The notes under the pieces: model-generated
The model's database searches: none
Seen by the model: only the letters and a program-made list of their open reading frames with translations
Told to the model about the DNA's origin: nothing
In this document: piece by piece, positions 40,615-49,939 of the stretch
How the letters are laid out: every line of letters starts with the position of its first letter
How positions within the stretch are numbered: position 1 is the first letter of the stretch
Source of the DNA: Anthropogastromicrobium chipingensis_A
GTDB taxonomy: Bacteria > Bacillota > Clostridia > Lachnospirales > Lachnospiraceae
Length of the DNA: 64,000 nucleotides
Reading direction: 5' to 3'
Assembly (NCBI GenBank): GCA_963605535.1
Contig: CAVCXB010000003.1
Span: 24,144 to 88,143 of the forward strand
Made by a program: the position numbers and the translations under genes

Positions 40615-40620
40615 TATAAT
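40615..40620 (+). promoter_or_regulatory. -10 box before the portal gene
   Basis: TATAAT in the context CAATTATAATTATTG, directly after a terminator. Similar AATTATAAT boxes precede the units at 46958 and 53419. The -35 is poor (near TTTGGT), which may indicate a late, factor-dependent promoter. Confidence 0.5.
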
Positions 40621-40641
40621 TATTGTATAGGATAATCGGAT

Positions 40642-42399
40642 ATGGCCAAGAATAAACTGAAACAGAATGACAAGATTGTGACGACGGTTCTCCCGAAGAC
40701 CGATGGGGCCGCCGTCAATGTATACGATAGCGAGACGGAGACGCTGCTGAAGGCCTATGCCAGCAGCATCTTTCCGAAGGAATCACAGGGTTTCTCCCTG
40801 AAGGATTCCACGGAGAGGGGCATGCGCGCAATCAACAAGGAAATCCGCATGCATGCAAGCGACGACTACTACAATTCCCTCCTTCAGATCGGATCGAAGG
40901 ATCCCTCCCGCGCGTTCGATTCGTATTCGCTCGACAACGATACGCTCAACTGGACGATGTGGACGACGCTGTACTGTGAGTCGTGGGTGTTCAGGAGAGC
41001 CATCGACAAGCCGGCTCAGGATGAGGCAAACGCAGGATTCATCATCAAGAACGTCTCGGACATCGACAAGGTGAAGAAGATATACTCCATTTACGAGGAG
41101 CATACGAGCGACTTCATCGAACTCCTTTCATGGGGTGCGCTTTACGGCGGAGCCGTGGCAGTCATGATGTTCGATGGAATCTCGATGGATGACATGCGCA
41201 ACCCGATCGACTTCACCAAGATCAACGCCCATTCGAAGCATCTTCTGAGAATGTACGTGACCGACAGATGGTATGGGTGCGCCCCGTCGTATGGCGACAC
41301 GGTGTCGAATTTCCACAACATCGATTTCGGCCTTCCGAGATATTACAATATCACGTTCGCGGACGGCAAGACGTATACGATACATCATTCGTATATCCTG
41401 CGCTATGCACATAGGACTGCTCCGAAGTTCATCAAGAACGGCCAGCTGAGCGGATGGGGCTATGCGGAAGGCGCGCACATAATCAACGAGATCATGCGCG
41501 ACGACAAGCTCAAGTCGACGATTCAGTCATTGCTTGACAAGTCCTTGATCGAAGTCATCCAGATGCCCGGCATGCGCGGCGTGTTCATGGGCGGAGACCC
41601 CGCCACGAACGAGCAGCTCAAGAAGCGTCTCGAGATGGTGCAGTGGGCGAGAAACTTCAATTCGCTCACGTTCCTCGACAAGGATGATGTATACAATCCG
41701 CAGACGGCTGTCGCAAGCTCGTTCGGATCGTTCGCACAGCTCATCGAGCAGAATATGTGGCTCATTTCGGCTGCGCTTGAAATGCCTGGATGCCTGTATG
41801 GACACCTCAACAATGGATTCTCGGGCGACGAAGGCGCCGAGGATAGATACGCCGAGACGATATACGGAAGATGCAATACGTACTACAAGCCCTGCGTAAG
41901 AAAATTCCTCAAGGTCATGTATCGCATATTCGACATACAGCAGGATGTCAGCTTCGAGTTCAAGCGCATCAACGACAAGACTGTGAACGAGGCGAAGATT
42001 GATGGAATCTTGAAGTACGAGACTCTTCTCTCGAATATGAAGAGAGATGGATATCTTGACGACAATAGCGCTGCCGATGCCCTCAGGGATTATATCGAGA
42101 CGGGAAGCGTCAGCATCAAGGTCTCAAGCGAGGAAATGCGCAAGAACGAAGCCAAGAAGGCCGCGAAGAACGAGAACAACGGCGGACAGCCGGACAATCC
42201 GGATATGGGCGGAGGAATGGACTTTGGCGTCGGAGGCGACATGGATTTCGGATCGGATATGGGCGGAGGAATGGGTGGAGGAATGGATGAGAGCGTCGGC
42301 GCAACGAAGCCTGAAGCGACTCCAGCTCCGGCACCTGAATCGGCCCCGGCACCGGCTCCATCGCCAGCCGGAGACATGGGCGAATCAACCATCTCATAG
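40642..42399 (+). CDS. Phage portal protein, DUF1073 type, 585 aa
   Basis: The portal is the dodecameric ring at one capsid vertex through which DNA is packaged. The family pattern is clear: DKPAQDEANAGF near 130, LLSWGALYGGAVAVMM near 165, GWGYAEGAHIINE, SLLDKSLIEVIQMPGMRG, then AALEMPGCLYGHLNNGFSG and a C-terminal helical domain. The last ~75 residues are a Gly/Met/Asp then Ala/Pro-rich low-complexity tail. AGGATAATCGG precedes the ATG. No terminase lies beside it, which is unusual, since large terminase and portal genes are normally neighbours. Confidence 0.88.
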   Translation: MAKNKLKQNDKIVTTVLPKTDGAAVNVYDSETETLLKAYASSIFPKESQGFSLKDSTERGMRAINKEIRMHASDDYYNSLLQIGSKDPSRAFDSYSLDNDTLNWTMWTTLYCESWVFRRAIDKPAQDEANAGFIIKNVSDIDKVKKIYSIYEEHTSDFIELLSWGALYGGAVAVMMFDGISMDDMRNPIDFTKINAHSKHLLRMYVTDRWYGCAPSYGDTVSNFHNIDFGLPRYYNITFADGKTYTIHHSYILRYAHRTAPKFIKNGQLSGWGYAEGAHIINEIMRDDKLKSTIQSLLDKSLIEVIQMPGMRGVFMGGDPATNEQLKKRLEMVQWARNFNSLTFLDKDDVYNPQTAVASSFGSFAQLIEQNMWLISAALEMPGCLYGHLNNGFSGDEGAEDRYAETIYGRCNTYYKPCVRKFLKVMYRIFDIQQDVSFEFKRINDKTVNEAKIDGILKYETLLSNMKRDGYLDDNSAADALRDYIETGSVSIKVSSEEMRKNEAKKAAKNENNGGQPDNPDMGGGMDFGVGGDMDFGSDMGGGMGGGMDESVGATKPEATPAPAPESAPAPAPSPAGDMGESTIS

Positions 42400-42410
42400 G
42401 AGGATAGGAT

Positions 42411-42986
42411 ATGACATTCAATGATGTTGCGACATACTATGTATACTGCACAAACCCCTACATCAAGCCGACGACTCTGATGAAGATGTACGGGAAGGCG
42501 CAGACTGAGTTCGCAGGATATAAGAGACGTTCCGGAAAGAACATCGTAAAGATTATGCGAAGGAAATACGACGGAAAGCTCGTTCTGACCGCCACATCGC
42601 ATGATTTGATCAAGGCTATGAAAAGCTATTTGAATAGCAGATTCGCATCGGGAAAAGATCTGTTCCTGATTGACAACAATTACTATAGGGACATCAAGAA
42701 GGATGAGCCACACGATGTCCTCGAAGTCGATGAGCTTCATGACGCAAACAAATACTACGTGTACTGCGCAACGGATCTGACGAGAAAGCAGGCCATCGAA
42801 GTGTATAAGGGATACTTCCTCGCGATGAAATCGTTCAAAGGTGAGATGGGCGTCAGAGATGATAGAAAACAGGTGTTCACCACACCAAATCTGAAGAACG
42901 CAAAACTGGTGAAAGATTTCATGAATGAGCATTATAATAATTACGTATTCAAGATTGACAACTCTTATTATAGAGATGAAGATTGA
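42411..42986 (+). CDS. Hypothetical protein with internal duplication, 191 aa
   Basis: Two halves of about 85 residues share the pattern Y-Y-V-Y-C at the start (ATYYVYCTNPYI and NKYYVYCATDLT), a basic middle, and a D-N-[NS]-Y-Y-R-D end (IDNNYYRDIK and IDNSYYRDED). AGGAGGATAGG precedes the ATG. It lies just after the portal gene. Function unknown. Confidence 0.78.
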   Translation: MTFNDVATYYVYCTNPYIKPTTLMKMYGKAQTEFAGYKRRSGKNIVKIMRRKYDGKLVLTATSHDLIKAMKSYLNSRFASGKDLFLIDNNYYRDIKKDEPHDVLEVDELHDANKYYVYCATDLTRKQAIEVYKGYFLAMKSFKGEMGVRDDRKQVFTTPNLKNAKLVKDFMNEHYNNYVFKIDNSYYRDED

Positions 42987-43004
42987 TGAAAGGGATAAGA
43001 CAAT

Positions 43005-44522
43005 ATGGCAAAAACTGAAAATACATTTGTGACGTTTGCGAATGATAAGCCGGAAAACGTCTATGAAAGCACAAATGATGTCAATGAATATAACACTGGA
43101 TTCATTGCCGGCACGCTGATCAACTGCCGTTCAATCAATACGGCACTGAGAATGACGACGATGGTCAACAACGCCTTCCTCAACGCGATCGGAATCGGAA
43201 ACGCTGAGGAATATCCCGGAGAGGTTAAAACCGGATACATCACTGATGTAAACAGTGATGTATCCGAGGATATTGATTCAAGTTCGACAACCGGAGTCAG
43301 CTTCAAGGACCTTGATGTGAAGGAATCCATCGGCAACAGATCGACCCTGTTTGATGCCACGAATGCGATATTCAACGCCATGCGCAACTTCAAGCCGAAA
43401 TTTGCAAACTGCGCAGAGATGGTCTACTGCAGACGAGGTGAGGTCAGTAAGCCGACGACATCAATCAGTACGGCTGATAGAAAGTACTATCATATGGATG
43501 ATGCGTTTGTGCATCTGAATGGCAAGGAAACAGTAAACGGTGAGAAATCCTTCAAGAACAACGTCCATTTTGGATCGAGATGGGCAAATGAAGCAAATGC
43601 CTCGGTAGAAGTGCCGTATGTCCATATGTATGGCGTGCTTGATTGTACAACATCATACAGCAAATCCGATGCCGACAATGTCACCATATCTAAATTCAAT
43701 GTCTCCGACGAGGCCGGCTTATGTGCCTCAAATTATTCTGGTGATTCAAAGCGTGGCAGCATATTGCGCCCAGGCTTCACCATCGGGCATAATCATGTCA
43801 GCGAGCTATACGGATCGGCACTCGGCTGGAATAATATCGTGAGTGATTCCGATGGCACACATCAATATGCCATGTGTCTCGGAAACGAGAATTATTGCAG
43901 CGATGCGAAATACGCAACCGTTATCGGAACTGGCAACAAATCGACCTATGCAAACACGAACCTGTTTGGAAAGGATCTGGCATCGTTCGAAGACGGACAG
44001 ATAATCATAGGAAGTCGAAATCTGAGCAGATATACAACCAAGCCGAGTGAATATGAGAACACCAGCTATGCTTCATCCTTCATCATCACTGCAAATGCAG
44101 GAACCGCAGGCATAACAAATGGCGTAACCAATATGATCGAGGGATATTCCTGGGTGAATTCCAGTGCTCCGACGACAGTGAAGCATGCGTTATATCTGAA
44201 CTGTTCTACGTATTGTTCATCCACCATCACGTCCAACACATTCAATACGACATCCGACAGCCGACTTAAGGAAAACATCACGGACTATAATTATCATGAT
44301 TCCATCCTCGACATTCCCGTCAAGGAATTCGACATGAAATCGGATGGAAGCCATCATATCGGATGCATCGCACAGGATCTTCAGAAAAAATACCCGGAGC
44401 TTGTTAGCGAGGATGCAAACGGATATCTCAGAATCGAGGAATCGAAACTGGTATATCTTCTGATGGAGGAAGTCAAGATGCTGAAGACCAGACTCGAAGC
44501 TCTTGAAAAGGGATGCTTATGA
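43005..44522 (+). CDS. Tail spike/fibre with Peptidase_S74 intramolecular chaperone, 505 aa
   Basis: The C-terminal ~90 residues begin TSDSRLKENITDYNYHD and include IGCIAQDLQKKYPELV and a closing coiled coil (LLMEEVKMLKTRLEAL). This is the S74 chaperone that trimerises fibres and usually cleaves itself off at the Ser of the S-D-x-R-x-K motif. The centre has short repeated strands like a trimeric spike. AAAGGGATAAG precedes the ATG. It probably binds the host surface. Confidence 0.85.
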   Translation: MAKTENTFVTFANDKPENVYESTNDVNEYNTGFIAGTLINCRSINTALRMTTMVNNAFLNAIGIGNAEEYPGEVKTGYITDVNSDVSEDIDSSSTTGVSFKDLDVKESIGNRSTLFDATNAIFNAMRNFKPKFANCAEMVYCRRGEVSKPTTSISTADRKYYHMDDAFVHLNGKETVNGEKSFKNNVHFGSRWANEANASVEVPYVHMYGVLDCTTSYSKSDADNVTISKFNVSDEAGLCASNYSGDSKRGSILRPGFTIGHNHVSELYGSALGWNNIVSDSDGTHQYAMCLGNENYCSDAKYATVIGTGNKSTYANTNLFGKDLASFEDGQIIIGSRNLSRYTTKPSEYENTSYASSFIITANAGTAGITNGVTNMIEGYSWVNSSAPTTVKHALYLNCSTYCSSTITSNTFNTTSDSRLKENITDYNYHDSILDIPVKEFDMKSDGSHHIGCIAQDLQKKYPELVSEDANGYLRIEESKLVYLLMEEVKMLKTRLEALEKGCL

Positions 44523-44523
44523 T

Positions 44524-45756
44524 ATGAGTGAAACCATAAAGAAGATTCCAGTAGGATATTATAATAAAGACACACACGTCACAATGGGTGAAAAGCTTGT
44601 TGTGGATGGCGGATGTATAGTGAATCCATATAAGGATCCTGATGGAACCGGAATAATCACTTTTACAAGCGAAGCAAAATATACGGATTATTACACTGAA
44701 TCAACAAAAACAATAAGTAATGAATCCAAACCACTGTCGCCGAGCGATGAGCGCACTTGGCCAAAATATTTAATGCCTGAAAATATCAATGTTCAGCCAT
44801 CCTCCATTTTTCTCGGCTCACTCTATGGAGATATGATCAACTATAAGTATGATGGCACTTCCATCATACTTGTCAATCCAGCCAAATTGAACGGATTGTA
44901 TACGGCTAGACTCATGCATAAATGCGAAAGAGTTGCGTCTACCACATATTACAATCATACGCTGCAGCTTGTGAATGATAGTGATAAGCCATTATATTAT
45001 GTCGGGTATTTTCCGAAACAATCACAGAGTGACGCTTTGACAATATCGGTAAAAGACACGTCCGGGAATGATACATCAATCACAATAGATCCGTTGAATG
45101 AATATGGCTATTATTATAGATATCTTAATAATCAATTATATAGAATCTATTTATCGAACAATACTCAAATTAATCCGCAGTTACAGACGTGGCTGAATTT
45201 GACTCCATATTATGAAAAGCAATCGTATGAAAGTGATGCTGATTATAGCCTTCGATTAAAAATGCGATCGCGTTACAACATGTCCATGCTTGAACTGTGC
45301 AATCTTGTGTATAATTCATCATTTAATGTTTTGAATTACAATACCTCAAATATAGGATCGACATATAGCTCCGTATTATGCAAGACAGTGGATCCGTTCA
45401 GCAAAATTGATCTGTGTTCAAAGACATCGTATTCCAATTCATCCGACATCGCCTTTCCATATTTCTTCTTATGTGCATCATATAACGCCGATCGCTTTAG
45501 AGATTCTGATTTATGGGCTTATGATTATCTGACGACAGATGAATATGATTCGAATAGATCATTGTCTCAATATGCACATGCGGTCACAGTAAATAGCGAC
45601 ACACAGAAAATACAATATACAAATCATCGAACTTGGGACACCTACACATACAGTTACAATAAAACTTTATATGATTATATGGATGGAGCCGGATCGTCAA
45701 AGTATTCAGACATGCTAATTGTTTACGGAAAGAATATCGTATTCAAGGAGGAATAA
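44524..45756 (+). CDS. Hypothetical virion-associated protein, 410 aa
   Basis: Starts MSETIKKIPVGYYNKDTHVT; very rich in Tyr, Ser, Asn and Thr, predicted beta, like tail fibre or receptor-binding proteins. It starts one base after the S74 gene's stop, with AAAGGG upstream. Placement between a spike and a holin-like gene supports a tail-tip or adsorption role, which is inference. Confidence 0.7.
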   Translation: MSETIKKIPVGYYNKDTHVTMGEKLVVDGGCIVNPYKDPDGTGIITFTSEAKYTDYYTESTKTISNESKPLSPSDERTWPKYLMPENINVQPSSIFLGSLYGDMINYKYDGTSIILVNPAKLNGLYTARLMHKCERVASTTYYNHTLQLVNDSDKPLYYVGYFPKQSQSDALTISVKDTSGNDTSITIDPLNEYGYYYRYLNNQLYRIYLSNNTQINPQLQTWLNLTPYYEKQSYESDADYSLRLKMRSRYNMSMLELCNLVYNSSFNVLNYNTSNIGSTYSSVLCKTVDPFSKIDLCSKTSYSNSSDIAFPYFFLCASYNADRFRDSDLWAYDYLTTDEYDSNRSLSQYAHAVTVNSDTQKIQYTNHRTWDTYTYSYNKTLYDYMDGAGSSKYSDMLIVYGKNIVFKEE

Positions 45757-45760
45757 AATC

Positions 45761-46099
45761 ATGGAATGGTATTGGTATTTGGTTATTGCGGGAGCCGTAG
45801 TCATCATCCTGCTTCTGATTGCCATGTTCGGCAACAGCAAAATCAAAAGCTGGGCTTATCAGCTTGTTGTGAATGCCGAGAATCTTGTCGGTTCCGGCAA
45901 AGGCGAGGAGAAATTCAACCTCGTCGTCAAAAAGCTCTCTGAGCTCACGAAAGGCATGGTTCCCGAGGCGATTCTCAAATCTGCGGCGAATTGGGCCGTC
46001 AAGAGAATGAAGTCTCTCCTTGCCGAGAATACGGCGTCCACAGAGAAGCATCTCACGGAGGAATCGGAGAATGAAACTGTTCAGAATTCTGGTGAATGA
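45761..46099 (+). CDS. LLH-type holin-like protein, 112 aa
   Basis: One N-terminal membrane helix (WYWYLVIAGAVVIILLLIAM, residues 3-22) is followed by an amphipathic, charged region with AENLVGSGKGEEKFNLVVKK and IPEA-like VPEAILKSAANWAVKRM. That order matches phage holins of the LL-H family, which open the host membrane for lysis. GGAGGAATAAAATC precedes the ATG. The gene sits inside the structural module rather than at its end. Confidence 0.68.
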   Translation: MEWYWYLVIAGAVVIILLLIAMFGNSKIKSWAYQLVVNAENLVGSGKGEEKFNLVVKKLSELTKGMVPEAILKSAANWAVKRMKSLLAENTASTEKHLTEESENETVQNSGE

Positions 46100-46370
46100 T
46101 CAGGATTACTATAAGCCGACTTCCGAGGAAGTCCTGAATAAGATTCAGAAGTGCCTCAAGGCGAACAATTACGCCTGCAAATCCGTTGTCACGGAAGGCA
46201 ATGGAACGGTCATCTTTTCTGTCTTTCCGATGAGAGAAATGAATCTTGACGATGTCATGAGAGTCTTGAACAATCTGCTGGCTGATCGCAGAATACGTAC
46301 GGACGGTTTCAAGATCATAAATAACAAAAGTCTGCGCTGTCTTGTGTCGAAAGATTGTTTCCGCATGTAG
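46071..46370 (+). CDS. Hypothetical protein, 99 aa
   Basis: Starts MKLFRILVNDQDYYKPTSEE; a small alpha/beta protein ending LRCLVSKDCFRM. It overlaps the holin-like gene by 29 bases and has a clear GGAGGAATCGG site, so both are translated from one mRNA. Unknown function. Confidence 0.72.
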   Translation: MKLFRILVNDQDYYKPTSEEVLNKIQKCLKANNYACKSVVTEGNGTVIFSVFPMREMNLDDVMRVLNNLLADRRIRTDGFKIINNKSLRCLVSKDCFRM

Positions 46371-46377
46371 AAAAGTG

Positions 46378-46406
46378 TTTACTTTTGATTTGTACATACG
46401 TATAAT
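46378..46406 (+). promoter_or_regulatory. Promoter, extended -35 class
   Basis: TTTACT (46378-46383), 17 bp, TATAAT (46401-46406). It drives the single gene at 46444. Confidence 0.85.
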
Positions 46407-46443
46407 ATCATTAGTCAACTCAATGAAAGGATAATGAACTTTT

Positions 46444-46863
46444 ATGGCAACAGAAAACAATTCAGAGAAATTCGTCAAAATCAGTGCGATGCAGACATAC
46501 ATCGTCACACCGAACCTCGACTTCTATGATCGTACGGACAACAATCCATCAAACCCGAACAAACTTAAGGTGGTTCCGGTCTGGACACGCAAGGAAGTTA
46601 AGATTAAGGTAGGCTTCAATTGGTACCCGGCGAAGATTCTTGAATGGAATACCGTCAAAGCTCTTGCCAAAGATGGCAAGATCAGCATCGGTGAAATCAA
46701 AACTGATGTCAGCAAGGAAACGGATGGTGATTCGGCCATTGAGATTAGTAAGCAGCTGAAGAAGGCTGACAGAGAAATCGAACGCCAGAAGAAATCATTC
46801 GAACAGGCAAAAGCGTCAAGACAGAAGTCCTTGAGCGAAATCGCCGCTTCTCAGGCTCAGTAA
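46444..46863 (+). CDS. Hypothetical protein, 139 aa
   Basis: Starts MATENNSEKFVKISAMQTYI; residues 15-75 look like a small beta barrel (VVPVWTRKEVKIKVGFNWYP), followed by a long charged coiled coil (KQLKKADREIERQKKSFEQA). It is a single-gene unit with its own promoter and terminator. A decoration or scaffold role is possible, but not shown. Confidence 0.75.
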   Translation: MATENNSEKFVKISAMQTYIVTPNLDFYDRTDNNPSNPNKLKVVPVWTRKEVKIKVGFNWYPAKILEWNTVKALAKDGKISIGEIKTDVSKETDGDSAIEISKQLKKADREIERQKKSFEQAKASRQKSLSEIAASQAQ

Positions 46864-46869
46864 TAGACC

Positions 46870-46899
46870 AGCGCAAGGTTCATTGCCTTGCGCTTTTTA
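46870..46899 (+). terminator. Intrinsic terminator
   Basis: AGCGCAAGG (46870-46878) pairs with CCTTGCGCT (46886-46894), followed by TTTTTATTT. Confidence 0.93.
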
Positions 46900-46922
46900 T
46901 TTAATTGATATGATTTTTAAAT

Positions 46923-46928
46923 TATAAT
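46923..46928 (+). promoter_or_regulatory. -10 box of the tail module
   Basis: TATAAT in AAATTATAATATAG, preceded by TTAATT at 16 bp. Its surroundings (TATGATTTTTAAATTATAAT) closely match those before 53419. Confidence 0.55.
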
Positions 46929-46957
46929 ATAGTTATGATAGGAGACTATGTAATTCC

Positions 46958-47260
46958 ATGTATAAAATCAAAGATAATGATGAGCTTGAAATCGAAGCTC
47001 TGAAGAAGCAGCCTGATGCAATAACCTCGAAAAAGCCTGGCTCATACACTTTATCCATCCGTTTCGATATCCACAAGGACATCAATCCGCTTTTCAATGC
47101 GCTTATTGAAGCCAACATCCCTGTTTCCATCGAGCCGCACAACGACGGATCAAAGACTCTGGAAGCCTATGGAACGAAGGAAGAGCTTGAAGACATCATT
47201 GATTCATACGTATGTCTGGATGCCAGCAAGAAGTATATGTTTGATCTTAGGGAATATTGA
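46958..47260 (+). CDS. Hypothetical protein, 100 aa
   Basis: Starts MYKIKDNDELEIEALKKQPD; a small acidic alpha/beta protein ending SKKYMFDLREY. GGAG lies 13 bases before the ATG, a little far. First gene of the tail module. Unknown. Confidence 0.7.
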   Translation: MYKIKDNDELEIEALKKQPDAITSKKPGSYTLSIRFDIHKDINPLFNALIEANIPVSIEPHNDGSKTLEAYGTKEELEDIIDSYVCLDASKKYMFDLREY

Positions 47261-47268
47261 TTCTGATT

Positions 47269-47694
47269 ATGATGTTTGATTCCATTGAGATTGATGCAAA
47301 GACAGATGATCTGAATTACATCCTGAATTATACGTTCAAAGCAGATGATGTCGATACATCAAAGATAAAAGAAAATACCAAATTCGTGCTGCCGGATTCA
47401 AAACCTTACTTCAATGTTGATCTCCCAAATGGGATGAGCAGGGAAGAAGCCGAGAGCATCGGCATGTTTGCGTCAACAGTATCCTACACAATCACAACGC
47501 GGGATCTCACGAACGACATGAAGAGTGTCCAGGTAGAATGGGAACCGCATGTAGTATACGGATCAATCAACTATAACGACAAAGTTGTCGAGTTCAAGGC
47601 CGAATGTGATTACAAGGCGTTGAATTCGAAAACGGAATCACTGTTGAATGATGTTTACGGCATTGACATCAAGAAAGCCGTAAGAGTCGATTAA
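47269..47694 (+). CDS. Hypothetical protein, 141 aa
   Basis: Begins MMFDSIEIDAKTDDLNYILN. The start is uncertain: 47257 (TTG), 47269 and 47272 are all possible, and AGGGAA fits 47257 better by distance. Predicted beta-rich. It lies directly before the tail-assembly chaperone, where tail tube or completion proteins are common, but it shows no diagnostic motif. Confidence 0.65.
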   Translation: MMFDSIEIDAKTDDLNYILNYTFKADDVDTSKIKENTKFVLPDSKPYFNVDLPNGMSREEAESIGMFASTVSYTITTRDLTNDMKSVQVEWEPHVVYGSINYNDKVVEFKAECDYKALNSKTESLLNDVYGIDIKKAVRVD

Positions 47695-47721
47695 GGTATT
47701 TATAGAAAGGGCATAAATCAT

Positions 47722-48069
47722 ATGGCAAAATATTATGAAAAAGAATGGTCGTTGGAGTCGCATCCGGAATGGACTTTCCGCTACAAGAGGGTCTCTCCGA
47801 TCAAATTAACCGGATTCTCTATCTCGCTTAAGGATTCGAAGACGATGTCCGAGCGTGTTGAAACCAACGAGGAACTCATCAGATTCGCTTTGGAGAACAT
47901 CGAATACAAGGTGAAGACTGAATGGTTCCCAGTCAAGGTTCCGGGGCAGGATGTATATTATCCATCTGTGCTTGAAGACGATCTCATGACGACAATTGAA
48001 TTGGCGAACAAGTTCCTCCAGGAAGTGTTCTACCCTTCTTTTATGAAATCCAGCGAATCGCAGAAGTAA
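47722..48069 (+). CDS. Tail assembly chaperone (gpG-like), 115 aa
   Basis: Starts MAKYYEKEWSLESHPEWTFR and includes ENIEYKVKTEWFPVKV; an acidic protein of the size of tail-assembly chaperones. The identification rests on context: it lies directly before a tape-measure gene, and the -1 frame is open across its stop to a point overlapping the tape-measure start. AAAGGG precedes the ATG. Confidence 0.6.
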   Translation: MAKYYEKEWSLESHPEWTFRYKRVSPIKLTGFSISLKDSKTMSERVETNEELIRFALENIEYKVKTEWFPVKVPGQDVYYPSVLEDDLMTTIELANKFLQEVFYPSFMKSSESQK

Positions 48070-48302
48070 ATGACTGTTCCAGATTTGATCTGGGCGATAA
48101 CGCTGGTGCATCATATCATTCATCGGAACGCGTACCGAATCCGATCAGCGTGATCATAAGCAATAATATGGCTACGCTGAAGGAGCTGCGCGATGACTAT
48201 GACATCCTGGAGATGTTGGATTTGTATGAATTATGCATGGTTCAGACATACAACAAGGCTGCGACCATTGACTATAACAACCGGAGGCTGACCAAGAGAT
48301 GA
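48066..48302 (+). CDS. -1-frame extension (gpT-like) of the tail assembly chaperone
   Basis: From before the TAA at 48067 the -1 frame stays open for 78 codons to TGA at 48300-48302, which overlaps the tape-measure ATG as ATGA. It encodes ...NNMATLKELRDDYDILEMLD... and ends NNRRLTKR. In many tailed phages the chaperone is made as G and a G-T frameshift fusion, and this layout fits. I found no canonical slippery heptamer, so the slip site is unknown. A start at ATG 48169 without ribosome site is the alternative. Confidence 0.5.
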   Translation, partial: VNDCSRFDLGDNAGASYHSSERVPNPISVIISNNMATLKELRDDYDILEMLDLYELCMVQTYNKAATIDYNNRRLTKR

Positions 48303-49924
48303 ACGGCACACATAATGTAAACATCAATTCAAACCTAAATGATGATCTGATTAAGAAATTCATCGAGTCGATGGATAAATTCGGAAAATCATTCGAATCA
48401 ATCAGCGGAAACATTCGCAGTGCCGGAACGAACATGAGCGGCGCCAAGGATGAGAATTTGGATAAGACCGGTCGTAATAATTACAATATTACGTATGGCA
48501 TCCAACAGATTGAAAAGCTTTTGGCCGGCAATAAATTCAAAATCGACAATAAATTGATTAAAGGATATAATGATGCATTCAAGAATGATGCCAGCAAATT
48601 ATATCAGGATAAAAATAACGAAACGGCCAATGACATAAAAGATCTTCAGGCAACCATCAATGGTCTGAAGAAGATTCCGATTGCCGACAAGAAAGATCGG
48701 GACAATATTGAAAAGCTGGTTGACGAACTGACCGTAAAGCTTGCCGAAAAACAAAAAGAACTGGCTAATCTCCAAGTTCAATCAATTGAGCATCAGACGA
48801 TGATGCGAGAAAATCTGGCTCAGCTTGAATTGGACAACATCCTTCTTGAGAAGGAAATGCATAAGATGACCGGAGACAATATAAAGAGTACTCTCTTGAC
48901 CATTGGTTCCGGCTTCACAAAAATATTGGGCAGTATGTTTCCATTATTCAGCGCCATCAATGACACGATTGGCGGTATGTACAAGAATGCCAAGGATACG
49001 TATGAAAAGACAAAGAGCAAGCTCTCATCTTCGGAGAATAAGAAAGTCATTGCGGCCAGACTGCGTAGACGTGATGGAATTACCGATGATCAGTACATGG
49101 CCATGTCCGAAGATGACAAGAAAAAGAATGATGAGAAATACAACGCACTGGCTGATAGTGAAATCAAGGCTATGTCTGCTACGAAATCGTTCGCCGCAGC
49201 ATTGACGTCCGGCATGCAGTCCATCATAAAATCATGCAGCGACTATGTCGCAAATCAGGCGAAAGCCGCTGTTGAGATGCTGAAATATGCAGCGTCATTC
49301 AGTTCGGCGGCAAATCAGGTCAATACAAGCGCAATCAATCAGCAGCTTGAAACCGGATTATCCAGTGCGGACAATTATGGCCTGTCAATGGCGCTGAAGA
49401 AAATCGGATTGAGCTCTTATGATGATTATCTTGAATATCTGCCGTTCATGACTGAAAAGCAGAAGAGCATATTCAATGAAAGATTGACTTCGGCAAGCCA
49501 GCAGTATTCCGATTGGGAATCTTCCGGCATCTATGACACCATTACGGACTGGGAAAATACGTATGAAGAATTCCAATATAACATGCAGGTCGCGTTCGTT
49601 GATTTTTTCTCCGAAAATAAAGAAACGATAACAAATTTGATGGATTCTTTGATTGATGCCATGCCAGTCATCTTGAGCGTACTTCAGAGCATATTGACTG
49701 TTGTGACGGGCGTTCTGAATTTCTTCGGTGGAAATGGAGGGACAAAGACAACGACGAATGACATCATCAAGAATTATTCTAATAGCAGTGGAACAACTGT
49801 GACGAATAATATCTCTATCCCACAGACATACAATACTAAGAATGAGGATTCTTTAAGTATGAATGACTCATTCAACAAGGGTGGCCAATTTGCCACTTCA
49901 TTCATTACTAGCATATTCAAATAA
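48299..49924 (+). CDS. Tail tape measure protein, short form, 541 aa
   Basis: Mostly helical and coiled coil up to residue 210, then a hydrophobic stretch (LLTIGSGFTKILGSMFPLFSA), a charged middle, and a second hydrophobic segment near 460-480 (AMPVILSVLQSILTVVTGVL). The order chaperone, tape measure, Dit-like protein is standard for contractile and siphovirus tails. At ~0.15 nm per residue it would imply a tail near 80 nm. Start overlaps the upstream stop. Confidence 0.75.
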   Translation: MNGTHNVNINSNLNDDLIKKFIESMDKFGKSFESISGNIRSAGTNMSGAKDENLDKTGRNNYNITYGIQQIEKLLAGNKFKIDNKLIKGYNDAFKNDASKLYQDKNNETANDIKDLQATINGLKKIPIADKKDRDNIEKLVDELTVKLAEKQKELANLQVQSIEHQTMMRENLAQLELDNILLEKEMHKMTGDNIKSTLLTIGSGFTKILGSMFPLFSAINDTIGGMYKNAKDTYEKTKSKLSSSENKKVIAARLRRRDGITDDQYMAMSEDDKKKNDEKYNALADSEIKAMSATKSFAAALTSGMQSIIKSCSDYVANQAKAAVEMLKYAASFSSAANQVNTSAINQQLETGLSSADNYGLSMALKKIGLSSYDDYLEYLPFMTEKQKSIFNERLTSASQQYSDWESSGIYDTITDWENTYEEFQYNMQVAFVDFFSENKETITNLMDSLIDAMPVILSVLQSILTVVTGVLNFFGGNGGTKTTTNDIIKNYSNSSGTTVTNNISIPQTYNTKNEDSLSMNDSFNKGGQFATSFITSIFK

Positions 49925-49939
49925 TGGAGGTGATAACCA

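Noticed and set aside
48030..48072. Canonical -1 slippery heptamer for the tail chaperone.
   Set aside because: No X-XXY-YYZ heptamer in the correct phase was found before the stop at 48067.
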